Assembly: GCF_014397785.1 (NCBI RefSeq)
Contig: NZ_VZQQ01000003.1
Span: 62,001-126,000, forward strand
DNA length: 64,000 nt
Origin: Paraburkholderia podalyriae
Lineage (GTDB): Bacteria; Pseudomonadota; Gammaproteobacteria; Burkholderiales; Burkholderiaceae
Direction: 5' to 3'
The notes below the pieces were generated by a model, which was not told where the DNA came from, did not search any database, and saw nothing but the letters and a program-made list of their open reading frames with translations. Below are positions 1 through 12,074 of the stretch, in pieces; within the stretch, counting starts at the first letter, position 1, and each line of letters starts with the position of its first letter. Position numbers and translations under genes: made by a program.

Positions 1-776
<776 letters not shown>

Positions 777-921
777 TCAAAGACGGACATCGGATTATCG
801 CAGGAAGCGTGCCCCTTTACATCGCTGAATGGGGGCGCGCCGTGCTGCAACGCAAGCCGCAAACGACGACGGCCGCACATCGTGCGGCCGTCGTCAAAAC
901 GCGTAGAACGCTGCAATTGGC

Positions 922-2235
922 TTACTGGCTGAACAGGCGCCGCGTTGCCGGAGAACCCGCCGGAATACCCGCCTGTTCGAGCTTCGCGTACAGCGTCATC
1001 AACTGTTTTTCGATCGCGAGCAGCGCGCTCTCCGGAAGCGGGCGGCGACCGTCGTCGACCACGCGTCCGCCGATGCGCTCGGCCAGCGACTTCGCGTAAT
1101 CGCACATCAGACGGAACGGCAGGATGTCTTCGTCGGCGACCGGCACGTCGAGCACCAGCGTGATCATCTCGCCGCCTTTGTATGTGAGGTCGTCGCGCAA
1201 GAAGTTGGTGTCGCCGAACTGCAGCATGAACACCGGGCTTTGCCGCGCGTCGAGCTTGACGAAGCGCGTGCCGTCGCGCGACAGCAGCAGACCGTCCTGG
1301 GACGCGACCGCCTGCACGTAGTTGGCCGACCACGGCGCGCCGTCCGACAGCACGTTGATCGACAACTGCGCGTCGCACTGGGCGGCAAAGCCGTCGAGCT
1401 CGCGCGCCATCGCGACGGTTTCGAGCATGTCGGGGAATTCCGGCGCCGCGTCGAGCGCGTCGGCGAACTGCTGCACGCCGGTGACGAATTCGGAAAATTC
1501 GAGTTCGTTGAGCGCACCGCTGCGGTTGGCGAGTTGAGCGGCGGCGCGCAGTTCTTCATAGCGCGTGCCGTTCTGCAGCAGCTCCCATGCGCCGCCGCCT
1601 TCGGGCTTGCCTTCGATATGCACCGGCTTGCTGCCCGCGCGACGCAAGCGCTGCGCGAGCGGCAGCACCTTGTCGCCGGCTACCGGGCCGTTCAGCCGGA
1701 TCGGCACGATACAGTCGATGCGTCGATCGACGATCGCGGGCGGTGCCGACGAAATCGTCGTAGCAGCCGGCAGGATCGGTTCGACGCGCTGCTGCTCGCC
1801 GGGCGCCCGTTGCGTCGCGAGCGCTTCGGCCGCGGGCCGCTCTGCGTCCGCGCCCGGCGCCGCCGCATGCTCGCCTTCGCTGCCGGCGATGGAATCCGCC
1901 GGCGGATAGCCGTTGGGCGACGTCATCTCGGCCTGGATATCGGCCGGTGTATCGAGCGGCGCTACGCCCGCGCCGAACGTCGGCTCGACGCGAGCGGCGC
2001 TCGGGTGCGCCGTCTCGGCGCTCGCGCCCGGCTCGCGCCGCGTGGTCGGCCGGGCCGGCGCGATGAACGGGCTCTGCTCCTGATGCTCGTCGCGCGCAAA
2101 GCTCTCGGCGGTGTCGGCTGGCATTGGCCGCGGCATCTTGCGGCGCACCTTCGCGCCCTGCCACGCGTTGTACACGACCACGCCCCCCACCACCACGGCA
2201 CCCGCGCCGATCAAACCGAGTGTCAACTCGTCCAT
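922..2235 (-). CDS. zipA: Cell division protein ZipA
   Basis: Membrane anchor that tethers FtsZ at the division septum. The 437-residue product has the expected layout: an N-terminal transmembrane helix (about residues 4-23, Ala/Gly/Val rich), a short basic stretch (KVRRK), a Pro/Ala-rich unstructured linker (about 40-170) and a C-terminal FtsZ-binding domain (about 172-425, beginning RRIDCIVPIRLNGPVAGDKV). It sits between smc (113 bases upstream) and ligA (166 bases downstream) on the same strand, so the three may be co-transcribed. The linker is poorly conserved in this family; identification rests on architecture and synteny. Confidence 0.9.
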   Translation of the reverse strand: MDELTLGLIGAGAVVVGGVVVYNAWQGAKVRRKMPRPMPADTAESFARDEHQEQSPFIAPARPTTRREPGASAETAHPSAARVEPTFGAGVAPLDTPADIQAEMTSPNGYPPADSIAGSEGEHAAAPGADAERPAAEALATQRAPGEQQRVEPILPAATTISSAPPAIVDRRIDCIVPIRLNGPVAGDKVLPLAQRLRRAGSKPVHIEGKPEGGGAWELLQNGTRYEELRAAAQLANRSGALNELEFSEFVTGVQQFADALDAAPEFPDMLETVAMARELDGFAAQCDAQLSINVLSDGAPWSANYVQAVASQDGLLLSRDGTRFVKLDARQSPVFMLQFGDTNFLRDDLTYKGGEMITLVLDVPVADEDILPFRLMCDYAKSLAERIGGRVVDDGRRPLPESALLAIEKQLMTLYAKLEQAGIPAGSPATRRLFSQ

Positions 2236-2348
2236 GCATGCTCCATCAGCAATTCTTCTATCCGCACGAGCCTCTCGTCCGCTCCACGTACCGCGCGGCG
2301 CGCGATCAGGCCGCTGCGGTGGATGCGGATGCCCGCGAAGGCGTTAAC

Positions 2349-5300
2349 TCAAACGATATTCTGGGCGAAACCCGCCGCCGTTTCCATGTCGACCGCGACG
2401 ATCCGCGAAACACCCTGCTCCTGCATCGTCACGCCGATCAGCTGCTGCGCCATCTCCATCGCGATCTTGTTGTGCGAGATGAACAGGAACTGGGTTTTGT
2501 CCGACATCGCCCGTACCAGATTCGCAAAACGCTCGGTGTTGGCGTCGTCCAGCGGCGCGTCTACTTCGTCGAGCAGGCAGAACGGCGCGGGATTCAGCTG
2601 GAACATCGCGAACACGAGCGCGGTCGCGGTCAGCGCTTTCTCACCGCCCGACAGCAGGTGAATCGTCGAATTCTTCTTGCCCGGCGGCTGCGCCATCACC
2701 TGCACGCCGGCGTCCAGGATTTCGTCGCCGGTCATGATCAGCTTCGCCTGGCCGCCACCAAACAGACGCGGGAACAGCTCGCCGAAATGACGGTTCACTT
2801 CGTCGAACGTGCTTTGCAGCAGCGTGCGCGTTTCGGCGTCGATCTTGCGGATCGCGTCTTCCAGCGTATCGATCGCGCTCGTCAGATCGGCCGACTGCGA
2901 ATCGAGGAAGCTCTTGCGCTCGGTCGCGGCCTTCAGCTCGTCGAGCGCGGCCATGTTCACCGGCCCCAGCGCGATGATGGCGTTGTTGATACGCGTGACT
3001 TCGCCTTGCAGGTACGACGGCTTCATGTCCGGCGTCAGCTTGGCTTGCAGCTCGGCTTCATCGACACCGGCCGCGCTCAACTGCTCGACGAACTGCTCGC
3101 CGTTGATGCGCGCGGCCTGCTCTTTCAACTGCAATTCATTGATGCGGTCGCGCAGCGGCTGCAGCGCGCGCTCGGCGGTGAGGCGCGTTTCGTCGGCCGA
3201 GCGCAGCTTCGCGGTCAGGTCGTCGAGCTCGACGCGCGCGGCGCGCAGCGCCTCTTCCTTCACGGCGCGGATGTCGAGCGCGTCCTGCAGACCGGTGTGC
3301 GCGGTCTGCTGGTTGATCATTTCCAGTTCGGCGCGCGCGTCTTCGAGCGCGCCCGCGACGCGCTCGCTCTGCTCGTGCGCGACCTGGATGCTGCGCTTCA
3401 ATTCGTCGATGCGGTTCGCCATGTTGCGCGCGGCGAAGCGCGCGTCGGTGGCGGCGCGATCGAGATCGCGCGCGCCGCCGCGGGCGGTCGTCAGTTCTTC
3501 GTCGAGCGATTCGAAGGCGAGCTGGTGGTCTTCGAAGCGCGCCTGCAGTTCGGCGAGTTCGCCGTCGTGACGCTCGAAGTTCGCTTCCGATTCGGCGCGC
3601 AGCGCCCGCTGTTCGTCGATCTGCGCGGCGATCTCTTCGAGTTCCTCGCGAATCTGCGTGCTGCGCTGCGTGTAACGTTCGTGCGCCTGGCTCAGCTTCA
3701 GCACATCCATCTGCAACGCGTGCACCCGCTGCGTCGCGCGTTCGGCCTGCTGGCGCATCTCGGCGAGCGCCTGCGCGGCGTGCGTGTGCGCGGCTTCGGC
3801 GCGGATCGCGGCGGCCTTCGCCTCGTCGGCGAGCAAGGCCTGCGCGCGCACCTGGCGGCCGAGGTTTTCGATTTCCTGCTGACGCGCGAGCATGCCTGCC
3901 TGCTCGGAATCGGCCGCATACAACTGCACGCCGACGCGCGTGACCACGTGCCCCGCCTTTACGACGAACGCGCCGCCCTCGGGCAGCTGCGCGCGCATCG
4001 AAAGCGCCTGCTGCAGATCGTCGGCGACGAACGCGAGGCCGAGCCAGTCGGTCAGCACCGCGCGGATGCCCGCGTCTTCGATGTGCACGAGCGACAGCAG
4101 CGAGCGCAGCGCGCCTGCCGCCGGGGCCGGCAGAGCGGCCGCGGGCGGCGCGTAGAACGCGAGCTTGGCCGGTGGCGCGTCGGTCGCGAACGCCTTGACC
4201 CAGTCGAGATTCGACACTTCGAGCGCGGCGAGGCGCTCACGCAGCACCGCTTCGAGCGCGGTTTCCCAACCAGCCTCGACATGCAGCTTCTTCCACAAAC
4301 GCGGCAGGCTGCCCAGCTCGTGCTTGTCGAGCCACGGCTGGATCTTGCCTTCGGTCTGCACGTTTTCCTGCAACTGCTTGAGCGCGGCGAGGCGCGCGTC
4401 GAGCTGATGGATCTGCGCGCTTTCGGCCTGCACGCGCTCCTGCGCGACGCGGCGTTCGCCGTCGAGCCGCGGCAGCGCTTCCTGCGCATCGGTGAGGCGT
4501 CCCTGTGCGTCGTTAAGGATTGCCTCGTGCTCGGCGAGCTGCATGCGCAACGCCTCGAGCTGCGCTTCGTCGGGCGCGTCGAGGCCGCCCTCTTCCGATT
4601 TCAGCCGCTCATGGCGCTGCTGCAGTTGCTGCAACTGCTGATCGGCATTGCGCTGATGCGCGGCTTCGAGCTTCAGTGCCTGCTCGGTCTGCGCGATGCC
4701 GCCGCGTTCGGTGTTCAGCTCCGCCTGGGCGTCGCGCCAGCGCGCTTCCAGCGCGGGCAGCGCATCGTGCTTCGCGGCGGCGGCGTCTTCGGCGAGCACG
4801 GCTTTTTCTTCGGCGACCGCCAGTTGCTCTTCGACGTCGGCGATATCGTCCTGCGCCTTGTCGGCCTGCGACTGCCACTGCTCGCGCTGCGCCGTCAGCG
4901 CGGCGATCTGCGCCTGCACGCGGTTGCGCGATTCGACGATGAAGCGGATCTCGGCTTCCAGCCGGCTCACTTCGGCGTTCGCTTCGTACAGCGCGCCCTG
5001 CGCGCCCTGCATCGCGTCGCTCGCCGAATAGTGCGCGACGCGCAGCGTTTCGAGTTCCGCCTCGACTTCGCGCAGCTTCGCGGTTTGCGCTTCGAGGTCG
5101 ATCTGCGCCTGTTCGATCGCGCGCTGCTGGCGCTGCTGCTCACCAGCCGCCTCGTTCTTTCGCAACAGCCACAACAGACGCTGCTTTTCCTCGCCGTCGC
5201 CTTGCAGCTCGCGATAACGCGTCGCGACGACCGCCTGCCCCTCCAGCTTCTCGAGATTCGCGCCGAGTTCGCGGACGATGTCCTCGACGCGCGTCAGGTT

Positions 5301-5867
5301 CTCGCGCGTGTCGTGCAAACGGTTCTCGGTCTCGCGGCGGCGTTCCTTGTACTTCGACACGCCGGCGGCTTCTTCGAGGAACACGCGCAGCTCTTCGGGC
5401 TTCGCCTCGATCAGCCGCGCAATCATGCCCTGCCCGATGATCGCGTACGCGCGCGGCCCGAGGCCGGTGCCGAGAAAGATGTCCTGGATGTCGCGGCGCC
5501 GCGCCGGTAGATTATTGATGTAGTAGCTCGACGTGCCGTCGCGCGTCAGCACGCGCTTGACCGCGATCTCCGCATACTGGCCCCACTGGCCGGCGGCGCG
5601 GCCGTCGGCGTTGTCGAACACGAGTTCGACGCTCGCGCGGCTACCGGGCTTGCGGGCGGTCGAGCCGTTGAAGATCACGTCCTGCATCGATTCGCCGCGC
5701 AATTCGGATGCGCGCGATTCGCCGAGCACCCAGCGCACGGCGTCGATGATGTTGGATTTGCCGCACCCGTTCGGTCCGACCACGCCAACCAACTGGCCGG
5801 GGACCTGGAAATGCGTGGGATCGACGAAGGATTTGAAACCAGCGAGTTTGATCGAGGTGAGACGCAC
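2349..5867 (-). CDS. smc: Chromosome segregation ATPase SMC
   Basis: Condensin ATPase that organises and segregates chromosomes with ScpA/ScpB. The product is 1172 residues, normal for the family. The N-terminal head has Walker A GPNGCGKS at residues 31-38. Two long Glu/Ala/Arg-rich coiled coils flank a hinge in the middle third. The C-terminal head has the ABC signature LSGGEK (1072-1077) and Walker B CLLDEVDAP with D1100/E1101. The start is GTG at 5867 (MRLTSIKLAGFKSF); I see no strong ribosome site. It is the first gene of the smc-zipA-ligA group. A large perfect inverted repeat lies 37 bases upstream. Confidence 0.97.
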   Translation of the reverse strand: MRLTSIKLAGFKSFVDPTHFQVPGQLVGVVGPNGCGKSNIIDAVRWVLGESRASELRGESMQDVIFNGSTARKPGSRASVELVFDNADGRAAGQWGQYAEIAVKRVLTRDGTSSYYINNLPARRRDIQDIFLGTGLGPRAYAIIGQGMIARLIEAKPEELRVFLEEAAGVSKYKERRRETENRLHDTRENLTRVEDIVRELGANLEKLEGQAVVATRYRELQGDGEEKQRLLWLLRKNEAAGEQQRQQRAIEQAQIDLEAQTAKLREVEAELETLRVAHYSASDAMQGAQGALYEANAEVSRLEAEIRFIVESRNRVQAQIAALTAQREQWQSQADKAQDDIADVEEQLAVAEEKAVLAEDAAAAKHDALPALEARWRDAQAELNTERGGIAQTEQALKLEAAHQRNADQQLQQLQQRHERLKSEEGGLDAPDEAQLEALRMQLAEHEAILNDAQGRLTDAQEALPRLDGERRVAQERVQAESAQIHQLDARLAALKQLQENVQTEGKIQPWLDKHELGSLPRLWKKLHVEAGWETALEAVLRERLAALEVSNLDWVKAFATDAPPAKLAFYAPPAAALPAPAAGALRSLLSLVHIEDAGIRAVLTDWLGLAFVADDLQQALSMRAQLPEGGAFVVKAGHVVTRVGVQLYAADSEQAGMLARQQEIENLGRQVRAQALLADEAKAAAIRAEAAHTHAAQALAEMRQQAERATQRVHALQMDVLKLSQAHERYTQRSTQIREELEEIAAQIDEQRALRAESEANFERHDGELAELQARFEDHQLAFESLDEELTTARGGARDLDRAATDARFAARNMANRIDELKRSIQVAHEQSERVAGALEDARAELEMINQQTAHTGLQDALDIRAVKEEALRAARVELDDLTAKLRSADETRLTAERALQPLRDRINELQLKEQAARINGEQFVEQLSAAGVDEAELQAKLTPDMKPSYLQGEVTRINNAIIALGPVNMAALDELKAATERKSFLDSQSADLTSAIDTLEDAIRKIDAETRTLLQSTFDEVNRHFGELFPRLFGGGQAKLIMTGDEILDAGVQVMAQPPGKKNSTIHLLSGGEKALTATALVFAMFQLNPAPFCLLDEVDAPLDDANTERFANLVRAMSDKTQFLFISHNKIAMEMAQQLIGVTMQEQGVSRIVAVDMETAAGFAQNIV

Positions 5868-5903
5868 GGCGATTTCGCTGTTTGGAAAGAGAGAGTGATA
5901 GGT

Positions 5904-5967
5904 GGCTCGCGAGGTTGCGCCAGTCGTTCACCGCCGCGGCGGGACGGCCCACGCAACCTCGCGAGCC
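5904..5967. repeat. Perfect 16-bp inverted repeat upstream of smc
   Basis: GGCTCGCGAGGTTGCG at 5904-5919 is matched exactly by its reverse complement at 5952-5967. The 32-base loop holds a further 12-bp perfect palindrome (CCGCCGCGGCGG, 5931-5942). No T-run follows either arm, so it is not a standard terminator. It lies in the probable 5' leader of smc. Confidence 0.85.
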
Positions 5968-6049
5968 TTCGCAATTTGCTCGCCGGCTGCGTGCGCTGAT
6001 GCGTATTCGAGCCACACCAGGTGCGCATGCGCCGGCTAATGAGGGGCCA

Positions 6050-7087
6050 TCATACCATCGCGCGTGGACGATTTTTACCGCCCTGATGGTGGTCGTCACC
6101 GTCGCCGTCACGGCCGTGCCCGCTGCCGTGTCCGCCCTCGCCGCCGTCGCGCTCGCCGGGCGGGTCCGGGTCCCCGATCGCGGGATCGGGGGGCACCGTC
6201 TTCGTGCGATGCACCCAGCTCGACAATGCCGACGCGAGCACGATGCACGCGCCTCCCGCCCATTCGCGCGGCCCCGGTATTTCGCCGGCGAACAGCCACG
6301 CCGACAGCGCCGTCACGACGAGTTCGAACAGCATGATGATCGACGCGCGATTGGCGGGCACGCGCGAGAGCCCGTACTGCACGAGCATGTTGTTCGACGC
6401 GAGCAGCAGACCGAGACCGAGCACGAGCAGAGCCGCGGTGCCCAGATGCGCGCCGACGGGCGGCGCGGGCATCGGCTCGAACAGCGACGCGAGCGCGCCC
6501 AACAGCGCCGCGCCGCCGAAGACCGCCGCGGTGCGCATTTCGGGCTTCATGTCCGGCAGCATGCGGCTCGTCTTCAGGATCAGTACATTGCTCATCGCGA
6601 AGCCCATGCCGCCGGCCAGACCGGCCCATTCGGCGGGATTACCGGGCACCGGGATGCCGAGCCGCGGCGACCACAGCATCGTCATCGCGCCCGCGAGCGA
6701 CAGTGCGGCCAGCGCCGCGCCCGACCACGTGAGCCGTTCGTGCAGGATGAAATGCGCGAACAGCGCGGTCCAGGCGGGCGTCAGATAGAACAGCAGCAGC
6801 ACGCGCATCACCTGACCGTGGATCGCGCCCCATACGAAACCGAGATTCGTGACGCCCGCGGCGAGCGCGAGCGCCGGCAGCAGCCAGTGCCAACGCACGG
6901 TCTTCACCGCGCGGCGCCGCACCAGCAGCACGAACAGGCAGCCGGTGCCGCTCGTGAGCGCGCTCGCGGCCGTGCCGGTCACGCCCAGCGCGGCGAGCAT
7001 CCGCAGCGGATACCACACCATCCCCCAGACCGACGCGCCCAGCATGATGGCAAGTGTCGGCCAGCCGTTGCGAAGCCAGTTGGTCAT
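6050..7087 (-). CDS. DMT-family (EamA) transporter
   Basis: Ten-helix drug/metabolite exporter of the EamA class; the substrate cannot be told from sequence. The 345-residue product starts MTNWLRNGWPTLAIM and holds two EamA repeats of about five hydrophobic helices each. The internal pattern FVWGAIHGQV / FLHERLT-like in the first half and PANRASIIMLFELVV in the second is typical. Unusual is a hydrophilic C-terminal tail of about 50 residues rich in Pro, Asp, Gly and His (HGSGHGRDGDGDDHHQGG), which the family does not need. It lies upstream of smc on the same strand and is divergent from dapC. Confidence 0.85.
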   Translation of the reverse strand: MTNWLRNGWPTLAIMLGASVWGMVWYPLRMLAALGVTGTAASALTSGTGCLFVLLVRRRAVKTVRWHWLLPALALAAGVTNLGFVWGAIHGQVMRVLLLFYLTPAWTALFAHFILHERLTWSGAALAALSLAGAMTMLWSPRLGIPVPGNPAEWAGLAGGMGFAMSNVLILKTSRMLPDMKPEMRTAAVFGGAALLGALASLFEPMPAPPVGAHLGTAALLVLGLGLLLASNNMLVQYGLSRVPANRASIIMLFELVVTALSAWLFAGEIPGPREWAGGACIVLASALSSWVHRTKTVPPDPAIGDPDPPGERDGGEGGHGSGHGRDGDGDDHHQGGKNRPRAMV

Positions 7088-7273
7088 CGGGCAAGGCTCC
7101 GGCGGGCGTCGTGGGCGGGTCGTATGAGGCTCCAGCCGGCCGTCTCCCTAACTGCTGCGTACATTGCTGCTCCTGCGTATTCTGTTGCGCGAACCGTGGG
7201 GGATTCGCGCCATTCCCGCTGCGGCGCCTCAGTGCGCCGCCTGGCGGATTGTTGCCGCGCCGCAAGCTCCGGC

Positions 7274-7301
7274 CTGGTCCGCGGGCGCGCCACGCTATAA
7301 T
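7274..7301 (+). promoter_or_regulatory. Candidate sigma-70 promoter for dapC
   Basis: A perfect TATAAT (7296-7301) lies in the 320-base gap between the divergent EamA gene and dapC. The best -35 at 16-base spacing is a poor CTGGTC (7274-7279). Transcription from here would give a dapC leader of about 100 bases. The rest of the gap (7088-7407) shows no gene. Confidence 0.45.
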
Positions 7302-7407
7302 CGTCCGCTCGCCGCCGCCCGCCGGCGCGCGTGCCCGGTTGTCGCCGGGTTGTCGCCCGGCTGTCCCGCCATTCGTCCGCGTCCATCCCGATCAGGCCAT
7401 TTCGTCC

Positions 7408-8628
7408 GTGAATCCGCTACTCGACTCCCTTCAGCCCTATCCGTTCGAAAAGCTGCGCCTGCTTTTCAAGGACGTCACGCCGCCGGCCGGCCTCGCGCAC
7501 ATCAGCTTCGGCATCGGCGAGCCGAAACATCCAACCCCGCCACTGATCCGCGAGGCCGTCATCGATTCGCTCGGCGGCCTCGCCGCGTATCCGGCCACGC
7601 TCGGCTCGGCGCCGCTGCGCGAGTCGATCGCGAAATGGGTCACGCAACGCTACGACCTGCCGCCGCTCGATCCGCTCACTGAAGTGCTGCCGGTGTCGGG
7701 CTCGCGCGAGGCGCTGTTCGCGCTTGCGCAGACGGTGCTCGATCCGCGCCGCGATGCCGACAGTGAGCCTGCGATCGTACTCTGTCCGAACCCGTTCTAC
7801 CAAATCTACGAAGGCGCGGCGCTGCTCGGTGGCGCGCAGCCCTACTTCGTCAACAGCGACCCGACGCGCAACTTCGCGTGCGACTACTCGGCGGTGCCCG
7901 CCGAGGTCTGGGCCCGCACCCAACTGCTGTACGTCTGCTCGCCGGGCAACCCGACCGGCGCCGTGCTGACGCTCGACGACTGGCGCGAGCTGTTCGCGCT
8001 GTCGGACCGCTACGGCTTCGTGATCGCATCGGATGAGTGCTACTCGGAAATCTACTTCGACGAATCGAAGCCGCCGCTCGGCGGCCTCGAAGCCGCGCAC
8101 AAGCTCGGACGCGGCTTCGAGCGCCTCGTCATGCTGTCGAGCCTGTCGAAGCGCTCGAACGTGCCGGGCATGCGCTCGGGCTTCGTCGCCGGCGACGCCG
8201 CGATTCTCAAGGCGTTCCTGCTGTACCGCACGTACCACGGCGCGGCGCTCTCGACGGTGTTCCAAAGCGCGAGCGTGGTCGCGTGGAGCGACGAGACGCA
8301 CGTGCGCGAAAACCGCGCGAAGTACCTGCGGAAATTCACGACCGTCACGCCGATGCTTGCCGACGTGCTCGACGTGCGCCTGCCCGACGCCGCGTTCTAC
8401 CTGTGGGCCAACGTCGAGCGCACCGGCCTCACGGACACCGAGTTCGCCCAGCGCCTTTACGCCGACTATAATGTGACGGTTCTGCCGGGCTCGTTCCTCG
8501 CGCGCACCGCGCACGGCGTGAACCCCGGCCGCAATTTCGTGCGCCTCGCGCTCGTCGCCGACGTCGACGAATGCACGGCGGGCGCGCAGCGGATCGTCGA
8601 ATTCTGCCGTTCGCTCAGCGTGAACTGA
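7408..8628 (+). CDS. dapC: Succinyldiaminopimelate transaminase
   Basis: PLP aminotransferase converting N-succinyl-2-amino-6-ketopimelate to N-succinyl-L,L-diaminopimelate in lysine and peptidoglycan precursor synthesis. The GTG start at 7408 gives 406 residues ([20 protein letters not shown]). Fold-type I signatures are present: [10 protein letters not shown] near the N-terminus, SPGNPTG in the middle, [10 protein letters not shown] with the cofactor-binding aspartate, and the PLP lysine K248 in [17 protein letters not shown] longer in-frame reading upstream of the GTG lacks family similarity. It is the first gene of a dapC-dapD cluster, 73 bases before dapD. Confidence 0.95.
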   Translation: MNPLLDSLQPYPFEKLRLLFKDVTPPAGLAHISFGIGEPKHPTPPLIREAVIDSLGGLAAYPATLGSAPLRESIAKWVTQRYDLPPLDPLTEVLPVSGSREALFALAQTVLDPRRDADSEPAIVLCPNPFYQIYEGAALLGGAQPYFVNSDPTRNFACDYSAVPAEVWARTQLLYVCSPGNPTGAVLTLDDWRELFALSDRYGFVIASDECYSEIYFDESKPPLGGLEAAHKLGRGFERLVMLSSLSKRSNVPGMRSGFVAGDAAILKAFLLYRTYHGAALSTVFQSASVVAWSDETHVRENRAKYLRKFTTVTPMLADVLDVRLPDAAFYLWANVERTGLTDTEFAQRLYADYNVTVLPGSFLARTAHGVNPGRNFVRLALVADVDECTAGAQRIVEFCRSLSVN

Positions 8629-8701
8629 GTGCTGCCCGAGCCTCGCTCGAGCCGCACGGCATCCCCTTCTTCAGACTTCAACCCTTCAGAAAATCACGCA
8701 T

Positions 8702-9529
8702 ATGTCGCAACAACTTCAGAGCATCATCGATACCGCCTGGGACAATCGCGCCGAGCTGTCGCCGAAAGCCGCGCCGGCCGAAGTGCGCGAAGCCGTCGCC
8801 CACGCGATCGAGCAACTCGATAAGGGCGCGCTGCGCGTCGCCGAAAAGAAGGACGGCGACTGGGTCGTCAACCAATGGCTGAAGAAGGCCGTGCTGCTGT
8901 CGTTCCGCCTCGAGGACAACGCGCCGATGCCGGCCGGCGGCTATAGCCAGTTCTACGACAAGGTGCCGTCGAAGTTCGCGAACTACACCCCTGAAGACTT
9001 CGCCGCCGGCGGCTTCCGCGTGGTGCCGCCCGCGATCGCGCGCCGCGGCTCGTTCATCGCGAAGAACGTCGTGCTGATGCCGTCGTACACGAACATCGGC
9101 GCGTACGTCGACGAAGGCACGATGGTCGACACGTGGGCGACCGTCGGCTCGTGCGCGCAGATCGGCAAGAACGTGCACCTGTCGGGCGGCGTCGGCATCG
9201 GCGGCGTGCTGGAGCCGCTGCAGGCGAACCCGGTCATCATCGAAGACAACTGCTTCATCGGCGCGCGCTCGGAAGTCGTCGAAGGCGTGATCGTCGAGGA
9301 AAACTCGGTGATCTCGATGGGCGTGTACCTCGGCCAGAGCACCAAGATCTACGACCGTGAAAGCGGCGAAGTCACGTACGGCCGCATTCCGGCGGGCTCG
9401 GTCGTGGTAGCGGGCAACCTGCCGTCGAAGGACGGCACGCACAGCCTGTACTGCGCGGTCATCGTCAAGAAGGTCGACGCGAAGACGCGCGCGAAGGTCG
9501 GCCTGAACGAGTTGCTGCGAGGCGACTGA
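8702..9529 (+). CDS. dapD: Tetrahydrodipicolinate N-succinyltransferase
   Basis: Transfers succinyl from succinyl-CoA to 2,3,4,5-tetrahydrodipicolinate, the step before DapC. The product is 275 residues, the usual length. The N-terminal helical domain ([20 protein letters not shown]) is followed by a left-handed beta-helix of hexapeptide repeats (about residues 100-240: [53 protein letters not shown]). Context agrees: dapC lies upstream and dapE downstream. Its stop overlaps the next start by one base (TGATG), so the small downstream gene is probably translationally coupled. Confidence 0.97.
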   Translation: MSQQLQSIIDTAWDNRAELSPKAAPAEVREAVAHAIEQLDKGALRVAEKKDGDWVVNQWLKKAVLLSFRLEDNAPMPAGGYSQFYDKVPSKFANYTPEDFAAGGFRVVPPAIARRGSFIAKNVVLMPSYTNIGAYVDEGTMVDTWATVGSCAQIGKNVHLSGGVGIGGVLEPLQANPVIIEDNCFIGARSEVVEGVIVEENSVISMGVYLGQSTKIYDRESGEVTYGRIPAGSVVVAGNLPSKDGTHSLYCAVIVKKVDAKTRAKVGLNELLRGD

Positions 9530-9894
9530 TGGCGCGCGGCACCAAAACCGTCGTCTACGGCATTCCAAACTGCGATACCGTGAAGAAGGCGCGCGTGTGG
9601 CTCGAAGAGCACGGCGTCGAGTTCGAGTTTCACGACTTCAAGAAGGCCGGCGTGACCGAGCCGCTCGTGCAGGACTGGCTCAAGGACGTCCAGCTCGACG
9701 CGCTGCTGAACCGCCGCGGCACGACCTGGCGCGCGCTGTCCGACGACATGAAGGCGGCCGCGGAAACGCAGCCGGGCGCGATCGCGCTGATGATTCACAA
9801 GCCGTCGGTCATCAAGCGGCCGGTGCTCGTCGTGAACGGGCGCGTGAAGTCGCTCGGTTTTTCCGCGGACGGGTACGCGGCGCTGTTTGCCTGA
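9529..9894 (+). CDS. Spx/MgsR/ArsC-like (YffB-type) thioredoxin-fold protein
   Basis: Small thioredoxin-fold protein of the ArsC-related YffB group, 121 residues. The N-terminal motif YGIPNCDTVKKARVWLEEHG carries a single conserved cysteine (C15) where ArsC has its redox cysteine. The C-terminal half (PSVIKRPVLVVNGRVKSLGF) is the usual cis-proline/substrate loop region. YffB-type proteins are poorly characterised and have been proposed to be glutathione-dependent thiol reductases; true arsenate reduction is not implied. It is coupled to dapD and followed by a strong terminator. This gene commonly sits between dapD and dapE in proteobacteria. Confidence 0.9.
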   Translation: MARGTKTVVYGIPNCDTVKKARVWLEEHGVEFEFHDFKKAGVTEPLVQDWLKDVQLDALLNRRGTTWRALSDDMKAAAETQPGAIALMIHKPSVIKRPVLVVNGRVKSLGFSADGYAALFA

Positions 9895-11175
<1,281 letters not shown>

Positions 11176-11189
11176 CCAGGAACTTTGCG

Positions 11190-12074
11190 ATGACGCTTCC
11201 TTTTTGCACCGTGCGCGACCTGCTGCGTTATGCAGTGTCGCGTTTTAGCGAGGCCAAACTGTCGTTCGGCCACGGCTCGGCCAATGCCTACGACGAAGCC
11301 GCCTATCTGATCCTGCACACGCTGCATCTGCCGCTCGACCTGCTCGAGCCGTTTCTCGACGCGCGCCTGACCACGGCCGAAATCGAGGCGGTGCTGAAGG
11401 TGATCGAGCGGCGCGCGGCCGACCGCGTGCCGGCCGCGTACATCACGCAGGAAGCGTGGATGCACGGCTATCGCTTCCACGTCGACGAGCGTGTGATCGT
11501 GCCGCGCTCGTTCATCGGCGAGCTGCTGCAGGACGGCCTGCAGCCGTACGTCGAGGATCCCGAGCAGGTCGGCGCGGTGCTCGAACTGTGCACCGGCTCC
11601 GGGTGTCTCGCGATTCTCGCCGCGCACGCGTTCCACAACGCCGACGTCGACGCGGTCGATCTGTCCGCGCCCGCGCTCGAAGTCGCGACGCGCAACGTGT
11701 TGGACTACCACCTCGACGAGCGCATCGCGCTGTTCGAAGGCGATCTGTACGCGCCGCTCGCCGAGCGCCGCTACGATGTGATCATCAGCAATCCGCCGTA
11801 CGTGAACGCCACGTCGATGCAGGAGCTGCCGGCCGAATACAGGCACGAGCCGGAGATGGCGCTCGCCGGCGGCGCGGACGGCATGGACGTCGTGCGCCGG
11901 ATCATCGCCGACGCGCGCAACTGGCTGACCGAAGACGGCGTGCTCGTCATCGAGATCGGCAACGAGCGCGAGCACGTCGAAGCGGCGTTCGGCGGTCTCG
12001 ATCTCGTGTGGATGTCGACCAGCGCCGGCGACGACAACGTGTTCCTGATTCAGGCCAGCGACTTGCCGGTCTGA
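11190..12074 (+). CDS. prmB: Ribosomal protein L3 N5-glutamine methyltransferase
   Basis: SAM-dependent methyltransferase that modifies a glutamine of ribosomal protein uL3 (HemK/PrmA-PrmC relatives). The product is 294 residues. It has an N-terminal helical substrate domain, SAM motif I (VLELCTGSGCLAI), acidic motif II (DAVDLSAPALEVA) and the diagnostic NPPY motif at residues 201-204 (VIISNPPYVNATSM), which binds the glutamine side chain. PrmB rather than PrmC is favoured by the N-terminal RYAVSRFSEAKLSFGHG region. It starts 14 bases after dapE with AGGA upstream, so it is probably co-transcribed with dapE. Confidence 0.92.
   Translation: MTLPFCTVRDLLRYAVSRFSEAKLSFGHGSANAYDEAAYLILHTLHLPLDLLEPFLDARLTTAEIEAVLKVIERRAADRVPAAYITQEAWMHGYRFHVDERVIVPRSFIGELLQDGLQPYVEDPEQVGAVLELCTGSGCLAILAAHAFHNADVDAVDLSAPALEVATRNVLDYHLDERIALFEGDLYAPLAERRYDVIISNPPYVNATSMQELPAEYRHEPEMALAGGADGMDVVRRIIADARNWLTEDGVLVIEIGNEREHVEAAFGGLDLVWMSTSAGDDNVFLIQASDLPV

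Noticed and set aside
2124..5510. A 1128-residue open frame on the + strand
   Set aside because: It is antisense to smc, whose protein has all SMC motifs. The frame is open because of strong GC third-position bias, and its product is compositionally odd (Arg/Leu/His rich).
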